A stretch of 64,000 nucleotides of DNA, from contig JAKJHU010000067.1 of the NCBI GenBank assembly GCA_022316685.1, positions 310,001 through 374,000 on the forward strand, written 5' to 3'. Each line of letters begins with the position of its first letter. The first letter of the stretch is position 1. The stretch is from Progne subis subis (lineage: Eukaryota > Chordata > Aves > Passeriformes > Hirundinidae). Positions 25,181 to 38,608 of this stretch are shown in pieces. The position numbers were made by a program, and so were the translations under genes. The notes under the pieces are model-generated. The model did no database searches. It was not told the DNA's origin and saw only the letters and a list, made by a program, of their open reading frames with translations.

Positions 25181-28100
25181 ACAATATTAACCCAATTAGC
25201 ACACTGTAACAGAAAGGATTTTACTGAGCCATTTCTGAAACCTAAATTTAGCCTGTTCTTGGGTCTTGAACCTGGCCCCAGTTGTGTAACCATTGTTACT
25301 TGCCTGTCTGTTGTTGGGGAGCTGAAAAGCAGTCAATGTAAGATAATAAATGAGTAAATGTTTACACCGATGTCATGCCTAGCACACTGCAGACTGTCTG
25401 GGGCGGGGAGCTTCTCTGTGAAAAATGGACAACATGTGAATTTATGGCTCTGTCAGGTTATTCTCATGTCTAAAGGAATGGGTATAGTGGTTATCGACCA
25501 GCAGAGAATTTATATCTGGGATTGACTATCGTTTTTCAGTACAATGGATTGTTTGTCACACGTCTCATAAATAATGTTCAGCTTTTCATTCAAACTGATG
25601 AGTATACCAAAAAGTTGTATTTTCTGCTTTCTTTCTGCTTGGTGTTCGAACAGTGATGACATCTTGCCACTTCTGCTGCTTTTATATCTATAAGGCCTGA
25701 GAGAGAAAAGAAGATGAACAGCTATAGAAGTGCCTACTTGCTTTTTTTTTTTTTTTTTTAAGCAGCCAGAAGCCAGCTGTTAAAAGATGTGTACTGACAC
25801 TGTCTCTCATCCTGGCTGAGTCAGTAGCGATGGGAATAGTACACTTTGGTATCTCAGGCTGAGAATGTTCCAGGAAGGTAGTAGAAACTGAAGCTTCCAC
25901 AAAGTAAATGGGATATTCATTGACTTCAGTGAAGCTTAATATGTTTTTACAGTAGAGGAGAGGCTGGCAGGAGTTTTAAAGTACGTATTCCTTCAAATAA
26001 GCTATTCATTCATGTAGGAGCTGATAAAGGAAACCACTCTTGGTCAGGTAAGTTTGTTCTATCCAACTAGGAAAAAATCCATCATTTACCCTTTTGGAGA
26101 GAGGACCACAGTCCTACACTACACTTTCTTTCAGCTGTGTTTGTGGGAGCTGGGGAGAGGGAGAAGACAGGGTGTTTTAAATAGTCATAAAAATTCATTG
26201 TAGGCTTTTCCAGCCTACATTCTTCATTTGGGATCTTGCTGCTCACAGGAATTGGTGGAAAACATTGATGACAAAACTTCTGGCTTTCTAAGTTTTACAG
26301 GAAAATCAGATGTCACTGTTAGGGATATGGAGCCTCTTCTGGAGTGACTATCCTTCTGTCCTCTTCAGAGCAAAGGTAGTATTCACTCCTTTTATCTACT
26401 AACCATGTTGGACCCCAGAGCCATCTGCCCACTAAGTGATTGTCTAATAACTCTGTACTTTGCCAGGCCACACTGGGGACAACACTGCAGCTTAATTCCC
26501 AAATTTAGCTTGAAATGAGACAGCTTTGCTTTTGCTAGTAGTGTAGGCACAGGAAGTGTGGTGGCAGCTATTTGCTGAAGTACTTACTCAGAATCTCCTG
26601 GATTGGGCAGTCCTTAATGGACTAATGTAATGGATACTCTCTCACATTATATGTGAGTGGTAGGAACTGTTGTACAGTTTACCCAACAGCACTAACAGGA
26701 CTCTGGGGAATTTGCACCTCACAATACACTGAGAGCTGGGCATGACTTCTTTTTTTTGGCAGGGGAAGAGATTGGTTTTGGTTTGTTTGGCTTTTGGGGG
26801 GAATTATTTGGTTGATTGGTTGGTTTTTTAGGGTGTTGTTCTTCTTTTGGTTTCCCCTTCAGCTTAATTCTCCCTCAGAACAAAGATGTACCCATTCTTA
26901 AAAGGCAAACTATACCCTACTTTGTTCCTTTCAGGAAGAAAATTCCTTTCTACTGTTTTCTAATGCTTTACCTGTACTATAATACCAATGGAAGTACTGC
27001 ATGGGTTTATGTTACAATGCATTCTTTTCCATAATAAGAGTAAGTCTGATTTAGAAAGGCCTCTAGTGGAGGAACAGGATTTTTCTTAATCTTTATTTTG
27101 ATTTATTTTAGTATTCTTCAGCTGTATTTCAACTGCTGTATATTGACTTGGATTTTTTTTCCCCCTGTGTCTTTGGGAAGGCAGATTGTGGTTGCAGTTG
27201 TAGTAGATCACCAATCAACACTAAGATATTTTGCCTGGATTTTGAACTCTTAATATCAGGGTTAAAGGACATTTGAATTAGGTTTGGTTTGAATTATTTC
27301 TTCCTCCTGTTTGAAGGGAATACAATTAAGGCTTAAACAAGATCTTTTTTTGCTTAATAAAGAGAGAACAGTGTATCCAATACGTGTATCTTTATTCTCA
27401 AAGTCTCAGAAGTGAATTCATTAGAAGGGAAGCTAAAGTAGTGATTCAATAAGGCAGCATACTTCCACGTGGAAAATTTAAGTTTATATTTACAGTTTTT
27501 TCGTCATGCTTTGGAGCAGCTGCTAATAAGAATACATAGTATAATTTCTTAAAAATATTCCCCTTGTCTGAATTACAGAAGTTGAAAATGGGTGCAGAGC
27601 CTCTGTTCAAAGAACCAAACCTACTCAAGAATTCCTGCACTGAACACCTCCTATCTCATGGCAAGGGACCATGCTAATAGAAACGCTGAAGAAATGCAGG
27701 GTGAAACTATTTCTGAATGCAGGTCCGATGTTAGGTTGGATATGGTGTTTGTTTTTATTGCATTTTCACTTGAAAAGAGAACTTAACTGTAGCTGAGCAG
27801 TAATACTTCACCAAGCTTTGCTTGCTATAGCCAGCTAGGCATAGTTCCCCCTGGAACACCATACTCCCCTCAGATGCCTCTGAACAGCCAAGGTTTCTTC
27901 TCCTTGACCTACGGATTTGATACCAACCTACAGGGATCCTGGAGCGCAACCAATACTCTCTCCCTTGATCAGTCTGAAGGCATATCGTGTTGCTGTACAG
28001 CTGGTGGGCTTAGACAATGTATACACATAAAAGGCTCAGATAGAAATCACTGACCTTGTTTGCTTATTCTAGCATGGTCTTTTTTAGCCATTATGAAACA

Positions 28101-30183
28101 GAGATCAAATACGCAGTAGTGCTGAAAGCAAAAGGCCTGTCATGGACATCCAAGGGAATGTGTGTCCAGCAATGAGGATCAAGAGAGGAGTTCCATCTGA
28201 CTAATGTTATGCAGAGTTAAATATGACTCAAATTCCCATAAATGTGAGTGACAAAGAAGCCTTGCCATTCTTTGTGAGCTTCATCCTTTATGAATTGGTA
28301 TACTTTTCACAGTATAGTACTTCCTTTCTGTATCCTCCATGCCAGTGTAGGTTTTGTTTAATCCCTTGGATTCTATCTGTGTGTCTAAAATGCATCCCAT
28401 TAGGACAGTGAGAGCTTACATCTTGTATTTTGAATAATCAAGTAGGATTTCTTGAATAGTACTTAATTTGTAAGACTTTCCATGCATGGTACTGTGGTCA
28501 AAATTGTGTTGATAGTCCATAAATTTCTCAAGAGAAGATTATGTTTTCATGATTTACACAGAAAAACTATTCTCCTTTCTGCTGATATTTGCTTGTAGGT
28601 TGGGGTTTTTAGTTTGCTTCCTGATAAAGAAGGTTGCATATTTAGAGATGGCTGCAAGTATGTATATTTTTAGTTTTATAATAGATATGATGCTGTGCCA
28701 CTCAAAAGTTATATGCTGTGATAAAACACTGAGCTGAGATCTGGTGCTCAGTCTCTTAACTTCTTTAAAGATTTTGAATAACCCTTGGTAGCTCACTTAT
28801 CTCTGTAATTAATTTCACATCTGTGAAGTAAAAGTGATTCTTACTTTTTCTCTTCCTTATATATATTGCTGTTAAATAGATGAGAGAAAGATTTTTTTAA
28901 AAAGAATATTTCTATTAAATGAATTGAGATAGCTGTATCTTATCTGGTTTTTCAGTTAATCCTCTAATTTACCCAAATGACATTATTAAAAGTAAGAAAG
29001 TCCTTTTTAACTGTTGTAAGACAGTAAGGAGAAATAGGGTCTTTTTAACTATTATAAAAGTAGGAATCATTATTACAGTTTCTCAAAAACGGAGAGCTTT
29101 ATAAGCTCTTCTTGCATAAGTATGAAGACAAATCCTTTTTCTTTTCCCCCTTTTCAAAGTCATATTCACTTTTCCATTTGTGTCCCATTGATCAGGTTGG
29201 GATTTACACATAAAAGCATAATGCTAGGTAAGACTAATGTGTATTTGCATTGTATAGAGCAACATATACATTTTAATGTCTTGCATTCAAATTATAGCTT
29301 AGACTACTTTTATAGCTCTCCTTACTATGAAACTCATGCCATTTCATCCAGTGAGTGATTCAGTCTCTTAAGTCTGACAAAGCAAATGGATGTCTAACAG
29401 CACAGTGAACAACAGTGTTGTACCCTTCAGAACAGCAGTATTGCCTTTAAATCACTAGTTTCTCTTCACAGGGTTGATATAGAATAGTGCATTGTATTCA
29501 ATGTTGGTGAATATTGTTACTAGAATACGTATCCAGGCAGTGTAGTAATGAGTAAGAGAAAAGCAAAGTTCTAGTATGTTGTCCCAAAACCTAGTAGGTA
29601 AGTTGCTAAATAATCAAATATTGGGGTGAGATCTGGGAACAACTGATGATATCTACAATGAGGGTTCTGCCCCAGCTTGTAAAGTGGACACTTTCAGGGT
29701 CTGACAGCAGCTGAGAAGATGTTTTTAAATTTGTAGTTTCATACTAGGACACCTACTTTTTACCATAAAAATGTCTTTTCTTTAGTTATTAATGTACATA
29801 AACCACTTAGGCTTCCAGTGTAGCTGCAAATTTACATTTACTTTTCAACATATATTTTCTTTTGCCTCTGAATGTGAACGGAAATGGCTTCAATGATTTT
29901 AACTAATGGAAATACTGCAAAGTAGGGTTCAGGGTTATTATATAAATGCTTGATATTATTCTGAGAGTCTAATAAAAATACCAGGGCTAAACTTCAAAAG
30001 ATCTTTCATCCTATTTGACAATAGCATATGTATATGCTTCAATTTCTAAGTTTTTGAGCATGCAAAATTGGGGCTTGATCATCTTATGATAAGCACCTAT
30101 TGTGTATGCTCAGTGATCAGCATTATTAATGTTGTGTCTGCAGTAATGGCTATTAATGATACTATAATTCTACAACAAACTGA
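25181..30183. other. Gene-free AT-rich stretch
   Basis: No gene or recognisable repeat. A poly(T) run lies near 25742-25759 and a G/T-rich patch near 26750-26830. All frames are short and unrecognised. Confidence 0.5.
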
Positions 30184-30240
30184 AATAGAATGGTTCAGTT
30201 CAAAGGGACCCACAAGGGCAATATAATCCAACTGCCTGTT
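30184..30240 (-). mobile_element. Short CR1 LINE 3' tail
   Basis: The plus strand 'agaatggttcag', then 'aagggacccacaagg' and 'atccaactgcctg' is the reverse complement of the CR1 3' UTR. Only about 55 bases are recognisable, so it is a small, old remnant. Confidence 0.7.
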
Positions 30241-30377
30241 GGATTTAGCTTTCTGATATAAGTTTGGATGAGCCTGAGAGAACTGGGTAAAATACTTAAA
30301 ATAGGTAAAAATCATTCTCTAAGAGGTAAATATTCATAAAATTATAGAGGCCATGTTATCTGCAGATAGAATTTGCA

Positions 30378-30430
30378 AGAGATAAATTTCATACTAACTA
30401 AAAATTCAGAGATTAATTTCATACTAACTA
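30378..30430 (+). repeat. 30-bp tandem duplication (two near-identical 23-bp cores)
   Basis: The 23-base core beginning AGAGATAAATTTC at 30378 recurs from 30408 with a single visible change (A to T). Confidence 0.85.
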
Positions 30431-30879
30431 GGACATCTACCTTTTGGCAAGGCCAAATTACATCGACAATTTCTAGCCAACTGGAAAAGAATGAATGCAA
30501 CAGCAAACCCTTTACTTTGCACAGATCGCCAGGTTACTCAGCTAAAGACACTGTTATATTTTTTGTTACATGCTGATATAAAGATTTCCTAAAATCAGAC
30601 AAGATCTTGAAAACTAGAGCTAGATTTGTTATTTTGAAATTTTGGGGAGTTTTGGATGAATAACAATTTATAAAAATTCCTGTTGTTTGTAATAGAAGAT
30701 CAACCCTTGGCTTGTATTAGAGAAGCAGTTTCAATTTTCATGCATGCCACAGCCTTCTAAATGTTTGCTGCCTTAAAAGCAACCTTACTCTTCTCTCTCT
30801 TCTCTCACTTTTTTTTTCTGAAAATATTGTCATTTTTATCTTTGTCACACCTGTTGAGAGTTTATTCTTTCACCTACAG

Positions 30880-31131
30880 GAATTTCTGTGATTCTAAGTG
30901 CCACTGAAAGACTTTAAAATTAGATTGGATGTTAAGAAGAAATTCTTTACGGTGGGGGTGGTGAAGAATTGGAACTGGTTGACCAGAGAAGTTGTGGATA
31001 CCCCATTCCTGAAAGTGTTCAAGGCCAGGATTGAATGGTCTAGTGTGAAGTGTCCCTGCCCACAGCTGTGGGGTTGGAAATAGATGATTTTTAAGGTCCC
31101 TTCAAACTCAAACCATTCTGTGTTTCTAAGA
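30880..31131 (+). mobile_element. CR1 LINE 3' fragment
   Basis: Plus-strand frame 30898-31083 reads through the CR1 ORF2 C-terminus: RLDVKKKFFTVGVV, then WLTREVVDTPFLKVFKARIE. The CR1 3' UTR follows ('aaggtcccttcaa', 'accattctgtg'), ending at about 31131. It is 5'-truncated. An octamer-like 'ttctgtgattct' at 30885-30896 lies directly before the fragment, where a CR1 3' end rather than a start would be expected. Confidence 0.88.
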
Positions 31132-33366
31132 TTGTACAGTAGAAAAACAGCAACCTTAATTTAAAAGACCAGTGAAAGTGTTTTGGAAGGTTTTCTTCTT
31201 AAATTGATAAAAGACCATTCAGGTAATCCTTTCTGCTAGCATTTCTGCTAGAATTTCTGTATAATGCTGAAACCTTAAGTCAGTGAAGCTGTTAAGAAAA
31301 TGGCTGTGACGATACCTATGAAATGAAGAAACTTAAAAGCATCATCATGTGACGTTTTTAAGGTTTGTTGCTATTTATAAAAAAAAAATATATAATTTCT
31401 TTTGTACTGACTATTTCCTAACTTTTAAAATCTAAATTAATGCTGGTAGTTGATTTTAGATTCTGAGATTCTGCTTCAGTGTTATATACATTTTTATGCA
31501 AAAGAAGAATTTATGCATCAGAAGAATTTAAAATTTTGAAAATCTACATTTCATGTCATATTTGAATCACTTTTACTAAAATACAAATTGTTTTCTTTTT
31601 TTATTTTTCTTCTGAAACAAGTCAAAAAGAAAAGCTTACTTTGAAATCAGCTAAATCCTAGTATGATTTTACTTTTCATGGTGAGTAAAAATAGAAGGAA
31701 TAGCTTAGTAATTTTTGTTGTTGTTGTTTTCTTCAATAAAACATTTTGGAACAGAATAGGGGATTTAAGGAGATGCTTAGGAAACATGTATCAATGTAAA
31801 CAGATTTTCAGCAGGCTGTTTTCTTGTAGAGGCTTTCAAGGCCATACCCTGAGATAGTGTGGGTAGGTGGTGTCTCACCTGACTAGCATCTTTCTGGAGT
31901 AAATAATCTGAGCCATTTTTCTTAGCGTTGCTTGTGGAATGCTCTGTTGTGCAGGTAGAGAAACAGCATATCTTTGTTGCTCTGAGGGAAGCTGGAGGCA
32001 ATTCTGTTGCATCAGACTTTGGAAAGACAATTGTATATGTGTTCGATATCACCTGCATTCAAAGTCAGAGATCTTTTGACTTTCGATTCCTTTTCCTTAT
32101 AGTAACTTCTATGGATTTGTTTACTGAGTCTTTTATATCTGACAACTTTTGAGATAGCATAATATTGTGTCAAGAACAAGTAGAAAATTTTGAGATGTGC
32201 CTCCAAGTGCTAGTCTGGCAAGTGTGTAAGTCAGTATCTTGTGCAGTACAGACAGCTGGAGATGGAATTGTGGTCATGGAGGAGAGGTCTGTTGGTGCAT
32301 ACTGAGAACCTACATAAGCATCTAGAAGTTTTAATTCCTAGTCCTTAGTCAAGATGAGAAGTACCATTGCTTTATAATTGTATTTTGCACTTTTTGTTTT
32401 GTGTTTTTTTCAGTCGGTTTTGAGATTAATTACACAAATATTTCATTGAGGTGATTTTTTCAACATCAGTGATCTCCCACACATGGACAAGATTAAAATA
32501 ACTATTACACTGGTTTGATGGACAGGAAAACTTATATTAGCTTGGAATTTCCAGTTAAATAGTATGACAGTTAACTTTTAAGGCCAGTGACAATAACCCA
32601 GTGATGTATTAGCAGGAGTGACTTCAAAGAATATGTGACATCTCATTTCAAATGATTTCCACAATGTCCAAGAATATCATCTTCTCTGTTTACATGAGTG
32701 GAGTAAAATTGAATCCCTAGATAGTTTGCCATTATTCATTTTTGTGGAAACTATTGAAATTGCTCTTACTCTTCAAATTTTGGCACAAGCTCTTATGCGG
32801 TTTAACAGTGCTGTGATTTCATCACTGGTATGTTTTTGTTTATCAATACTTTACCTTTGTTCTTCACTTACTCTATACATGATGGATTTCAGAAAGGTTT
32901 TGAAAAGTGAAAACTTGACTTTGTTCTTTGGAGGGTTAATTCTTTCTGTCCCTTCATCCTCTCTACCACATACAGTCTGAGGTTTTTTGAAATACAGCAC
33001 TTGAAAGTGTTGCTGTGAGGCTTATAACACGCTGCCTGTTCCTCCTCTCTCTGTGGGAAGTCCTGGTTAGGCCTCAGGCTTTGTCTCACACATGCACCAA
33101 ATTGTCATTCAGAACAAGAACATGATGATCTACTATTGCTCACTATTAGATTATATTTTGGCATCCTTCAGCTGGAAGTGCTTTAATTCCTACTAATAAT
33201 TCCTAGTAACTTGGTGGGTATTTTTCATAGGATCATAGAAATTATGATTCCTAAAAGTCAATTGGATTGTGTAGCATCAGCCTCAGCGACAACAGGAACT
33301 TTCTAGACTGATTTGAACAAGTGAAATCTCAAATCAAACACCTTTTGCCTTTCATCTCATTAGACT

Positions 33367-33389
33367 GGGGTGTGGGGAGGGGGTGAGGG
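33367..33389 (+). repeat. G-quadruplex-capable G tract
   Basis: Four G runs of 4, 4, 5 and 3 are separated by loops of 3, 1 and 3 bases on the plus strand. This fits the usual G4 pattern. Formation in the cell is not shown. Confidence 0.8.
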
Positions 33390-34789
33390 TGGTGGCTTAT
33401 GTGTAAAATCTGTTTTTTCCTTAACTTTTCTTTCTTTGATTTCCTTGATTTTTGTATTTAGCCTTCAAACAGCTTTTGTTATGCGTCTTAACTGTTTTTA
33501 GGTTCTAAGCCTTTGAGGATTTTAAGCCTTCATCTTAAAGGTTGATATTGCAAAGGAACATGGTAATAAGAGCTGAAAACATTATTAGATATTGGAATGC
33601 TTGGAACGGGGATGAGATATCATTTTTCTGTCTTCAGGGGAATTTACAGTTACCATTACCAATTAAATTAGTCTGCATGTGTATTTTAATGCATAAAAAG
33701 CTTTATTTAAAAAAAAAAAAAAAGTGCTTTCACAATATATGAAGCAGTATGCAAAACTATGAGCTATTAGTCAATATTTTAAGGTTGTCATGTATTCCAA
33801 ATTTTCTAGTGCTGACGAAATGAGATAATTTATAAGGCAATTTGCAGTACAGCATAAATATATAGCATTCATCAGATAAAAATGGTTGCTGAGGAATTAT
33901 ACCATATTTAGTAGCATTAATTTTTTTCCCCCTTTACCTAATGGCATAAAAATGCTTCTGGAATGAAAATAGTTCTTTTCTTGAAATATATCCTCTTTTA
34001 ATATCGCTTGTAATTTCTGTTATGTATCACCAACTATATCTTGGCACTTTGCCTATCATGGTGGATTTGCTGTTAGAGTTGCAAAACCATTTAATCTAGA
34101 AGACCTGGTGGCCTGGAACAGTGCATTACATTTACAGCAGAGAGAGAGAGAATTTAGGGAGAAATGCAATTTTCCAGAAACTCTTGTAAATGGAGATTGG
34201 ATGCCTACTAGCAATGATGCTAAGGAGATCTGAGGTATGAGAGCAACACAGAGAGGGAGACCTTCTGCTCTGTTGCCATTCAAGCTGTAACCTGCTATGA
34301 CAGTTGTCAACATTGCCCTTTCTGATTTCTCCCAGTAGTATTCCATTTATTATAAGCACATCAAAGAGATGCCTGCTGGGGAATCCAGAGGAGAGTCACT
34401 GCAGGAGGCTGGCTAACAGATTTAGTTAAAAGTATCCTTGCCCCCTGCTATGAGCAATAATTTAATGAGCCCTTCACAACAACAATATCAAAACAGGTAT
34501 ACCCCTTGCTTTCAGTGGAGGGAAGATGTGAGAAGAGTGGGCTTCCAAAATGCATCACATGGGTTTTTCAGGGCTGGAATCTGGAAACAAGTCTTTTTGT
34601 CTTGTTACAGTGAGCAGAGTGTAGAATTAAGTTAAGGGCTTGACCGATACAAGGTGCATGGTATTTGAAAACAGACAAACACTGCAAGGTATTCTTACTG
34701 ACTCCCTAAAGATTTTTAATTTTTTTTTTTTTTTTTTAATCTTTGAAAGTAAGAGGTAAGAAGGCTTGTATCTAATCAGGGGGTGATGT

Positions 34790-34832
34790 TTTTGTTGTTC
34801 TTGTTTTGTTTGTTTGTTTGTTTTGTTTTGGT
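34790..34832 (+). repeat. T/G low-complexity tract
   Basis: TTG and TTTG units form a nearly pure G/T tract on the plus strand. Confidence 0.75.
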
Positions 34833-37800
34833 CTTTTAATTTTAATGGGAAGATAGATATTGCTAAAGCAATACACAAAGGGTAGTGTATAAATCTCAAA
34901 CTGTTCTGTGGAATATTAGATAAAAAATTACTGGAATAAATGAATAAAAAGCCCGTAATGTACAGCAAATATTTAAATAAAGATAATGATTCTACCTACA
35001 AGATACTTGAGTGGCTTTCACTTGTTGGTTTTGAGAAGGGATAATTGTGCCCTCTACCAATACAACCTCTTGCAACTCCATTTTGTTTGGGTGGGAAAAC
35101 ATATAGAGCAAAGAACTACAAACCATTCATTAGAATGAGGCAGTTTCTTGTGTGAAAGCACCTGATCAGATCTGTGATACATGTTTGTGGGAGCAACTAA
35201 AAGGACACTTCTGAAAATAGACTGTAGCTTCAGTTGAAGGAATGGGCCTTCATGATGAAGTAATTCCAAATATTATGCAATGGTTGCTCAGAGGTGTGTT
35301 ATCCAAACACAGGTAAAATAACTAAATGACTACTAAAAGAACTGCACAAAATGCATGCATGCACAGGAGAATGATCCACTGAAGTACAAAGACAAAAGTA
35401 TTACCTGGTGAAGGGCTCTGAAATTTTGTTATATTTTGCAAATCCAGTAAACTGTCAAAAGTACAGATACACATTAATCCCTTGCACACATTTCACAGGC
35501 GCAGACTTATTTAACTTCTGAGCCACAAAATTATCCTTGTATTAATATCCTATACACTTCTTATAGATCAGTGCCAGTCGTTTAGATTACTCACTAGAGT
35601 TTACAGAATCTGTTGTTCTATGATCCTAATTTAATTTCATTTTCAAAGAGAAGCAGTAGGAGGCCATCACCAGTACACTAATATGGGGCAAGCTGTTACT
35701 AATATCAAATCAGAATTCATTAAAACGTGATGCTGGAGATATCAATCCTTTATTAAAGTCAGGTTATGCCACTGAATTTCTGTCAATGCAGAAGGTGAAT
35801 AGTTCACTCAGGATTTCTAGTACAGTTGCTCATAATTAGCCTACAGGATGTTGAATGTCAGTTTGTTACATATTTGTGCCCCAGGGGTCTGAATATTTAG
35901 TTTAACATATCATATAATGGATTCTTCCATTATATCCTGCTTTGTTTCCAGTTTTTACTTTTTCTTCCAGTGAATAAGGAAATATCTTTTTTACTTACTA
36001 GAAAGCCTCTTTTTATGCAAACCACCATTACTGAAATTAAATTAAACAGTCTCATTTTCTCACTTTTTTTGGGTCCTACTATGACTTTTGAGCTTGGGAG
36101 AAAACAGACAGCTGGCTTTATAGCTTGTAGGAGTGTGGATATCACTAGTCTAGATAACATTAATGTGGCTGGGAGTTAATTTGCTTGTCTACGTGCTCTG
36201 CATTGTGGGGTGCATCTTTAGGTAAAACAGTTGTGCTGGAAAAGCAGTCTGCCTTCAGAGCTGGGTAGTATGAATAAGAGGAGATAAGAGGATTCACAGC
36301 CAGAATAATTTCTAACTGATGCTGTTAAACCTTGATTTTGGATATTTCTGCACAGCTTGGCCCATGCTCACAAAATGAAACCGGTGGACTGTGCTGAGAT
36401 CATAGGCAGTGATTAAACATTTATAGTTAACATAGTGTACTATGGTATTGCTGCTGCCCAGAGGCAAAGCATTGTAATGTAGATTCAGTATTGCTGCTGC
36501 AAGAACTCTAAAACAAAAGGGGACTTAGAGTCTCTTCTTTGGTACTGGCTCCTGGCTGTTCTCAAAACGACAAGTATTCCTCTCTTCTTTATTTTAGTTG
36601 GGGGTCAGGGGGAAAGGTAAGCGAAGGCTGCTAATAATGCTTCAAACCTGCACTTTCCATCCTTTGTCTGTCCTTTGGGTCTGTCCTCTGCCTCAAGTTT
36701 ACTCCTATGTGTATTAGGTTACTCTGCTTTTGTAAATTAGTTTAGGCAATTAAATTCTGAAACCCTAATGAAAGCCTGAGATCCTGTATAGCTGTGTTCG
36801 TGGTGATGGCCCAGTGGAATGATAGATAGATTAACTAGAATGTGTGCTCTTAGAGAGCCACTAGTTGTTGTAGACTTTTGGATTTTAAAAGCATTCTTGT
36901 CATATCTGCAACCACTTTAGGTGTATACATGACAATTATGTTTAGAATGGGTGTGTGTGCCTTGTTTATTTTTAAGTGATTGTAAGAAATCATTTCTTGA
37001 CTGCCAGCAGCAGCTGGTATTATTCAAGAGTCCCGTATTTTGCTTTGTTTGTGTTTATTTGCATGCCAGAGACTACTGTTAGCATAATAAGACCACTTCT
37101 ACTTTAAGTCCCTGTATGGCTGATTGTGCACACATCTCACCATGGTACTTTTATTGTGCTATCTGGAGATCCAGTTCAGCTTTCTCTTTCACAAACTGCT
37201 AGTGAGAGTAAGAGTAATGGTCACTGTTTCTGGAGAAAATAGGAAGCTCATGGCAAAATGGTTTTGATCCTAAGTGCCGTAATTGTTATGTTTTGAATTT
37301 CCTGATGCTGGCAGGTTGGTGGAAGAGGAAATGAGGAAGGGACTTAAGGAAATAGATCATTACACCTTCATGATGCACATGGAACAGTTATGATAAGAAA
37401 GCACTAGTTTGTTGCAATAAATGGCATTGAGAAAAGAAAAATGATTGTCTGCTAAAGTCTCCTAGAGGAGAAAAGTTCTAAGATGAGTTCCTATGGGATG
37501 TACAGAAAATACTTAAACCTGTTTTAGTCTGCACTTACTGCTACAACATTGGAATTACACTTTTAAAATCACTTTGTAAACACATATACCATGTGCTTAG
37601 ACATAACCTGTGATATGATTAGTTAGGACCAAACTTGAGCATAACAATGAGATTTAAGGAGAAGTACCTGCTGGGGAGGCACCTACAGCAGGGGTAATTG
37701 TGCATTGGTAAGTTTTTAATTCACATGTAGCAGAATATAAGCAAGTCTGAAAGCTGAGCATGACCTTTTCTCTGAAAAGGATTGGAGATTTTGACTGGTT

Positions 37801-38585
37801 TCTTAGAGAAAACATGGTAATGTTGGTCCAAGTAAGTGATAAATGGCACAATCCCATAATAGATATGCTGCTGCTTTCTTAACTGATGTTTGTATTTTTA
37901 TGAAATTTAGATACCCTAAGAGTGGCAACAAGCCCATGACTCATGTCAGCACTTGAAAAAGGGAAGAAGAACATAGTTATTGGCCAGTAAAATACAATCA
38001 GAGGCAACATCTTGTTTTAAAGTAGTTTTGAAAATAGGGATGACCTTTAAAAGTTGTATCGTCTTTTTGCTAGCTTATGACAGAATCTATGCAAGCCTGA
38101 TTTGTCACAGCCCAGCATCTTCAGTTGAGATTTGTGAAACTTCTTACAGTTGCTTATCTTGTACTTTTAAAATCCTATTTCTTTCTGCTTTTGTGTTTAT
38201 CATATAATTCATAACATAAAGCATCATAGCATAAAGTTTAGGCTTCACCCATTGTGAGGAAAAGGGAAGAAGTGCAAACCCACATTGGCATGAACATCAG
38301 CATGTCAGAAAAACCAGACATTTGTATGAGAGGAGGATTAATGAGTCCTTTCTATGGCTTGCAGAAAAGGAAAAGGAGAGATGGAGAAACCGCAATACAC
38401 AGGAGAAGAAATTAGGGCCTTTATGGATAATGCCATTAAAAAGTGTGGATGTGACATAAGGGTTTGGGTGGGGGATTGGAAATAAAATCTGATGGAGACA
38501 TAGGATTTTCTTCAGTTGATTTATCTTTCACCTTGGGGAACATTACTTGTGGCTTGCTTTGCTTGACTATATTCTAATATAGGAT

Positions 38586-38608
38586 GGGGGGTGGGGGGGG
38601 CAGGGGGG
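38586..38608 (+). repeat. G-rich tract (G6-T-G8-CA-G6)
   Basis: Three long G runs in 23 bases. The middle run is long enough to supply two stacks, so a G-quadruplex is possible. Confidence 0.85.

Noticed and set aside
24812..25293. Frames of 121 codons (plus) and 119 codons (minus)
   Set aside because: The GC-rich LTR-like block lowers stop-codon frequency on both strands, and neither product is recognisable.
33228..33300. Possible CR1 3' tail ('ggatcatagaaattatgattcc')
   Set aside because: Only the tail-like start resembles CR1. The following bases do not continue the CR1 3' UTR convincingly.
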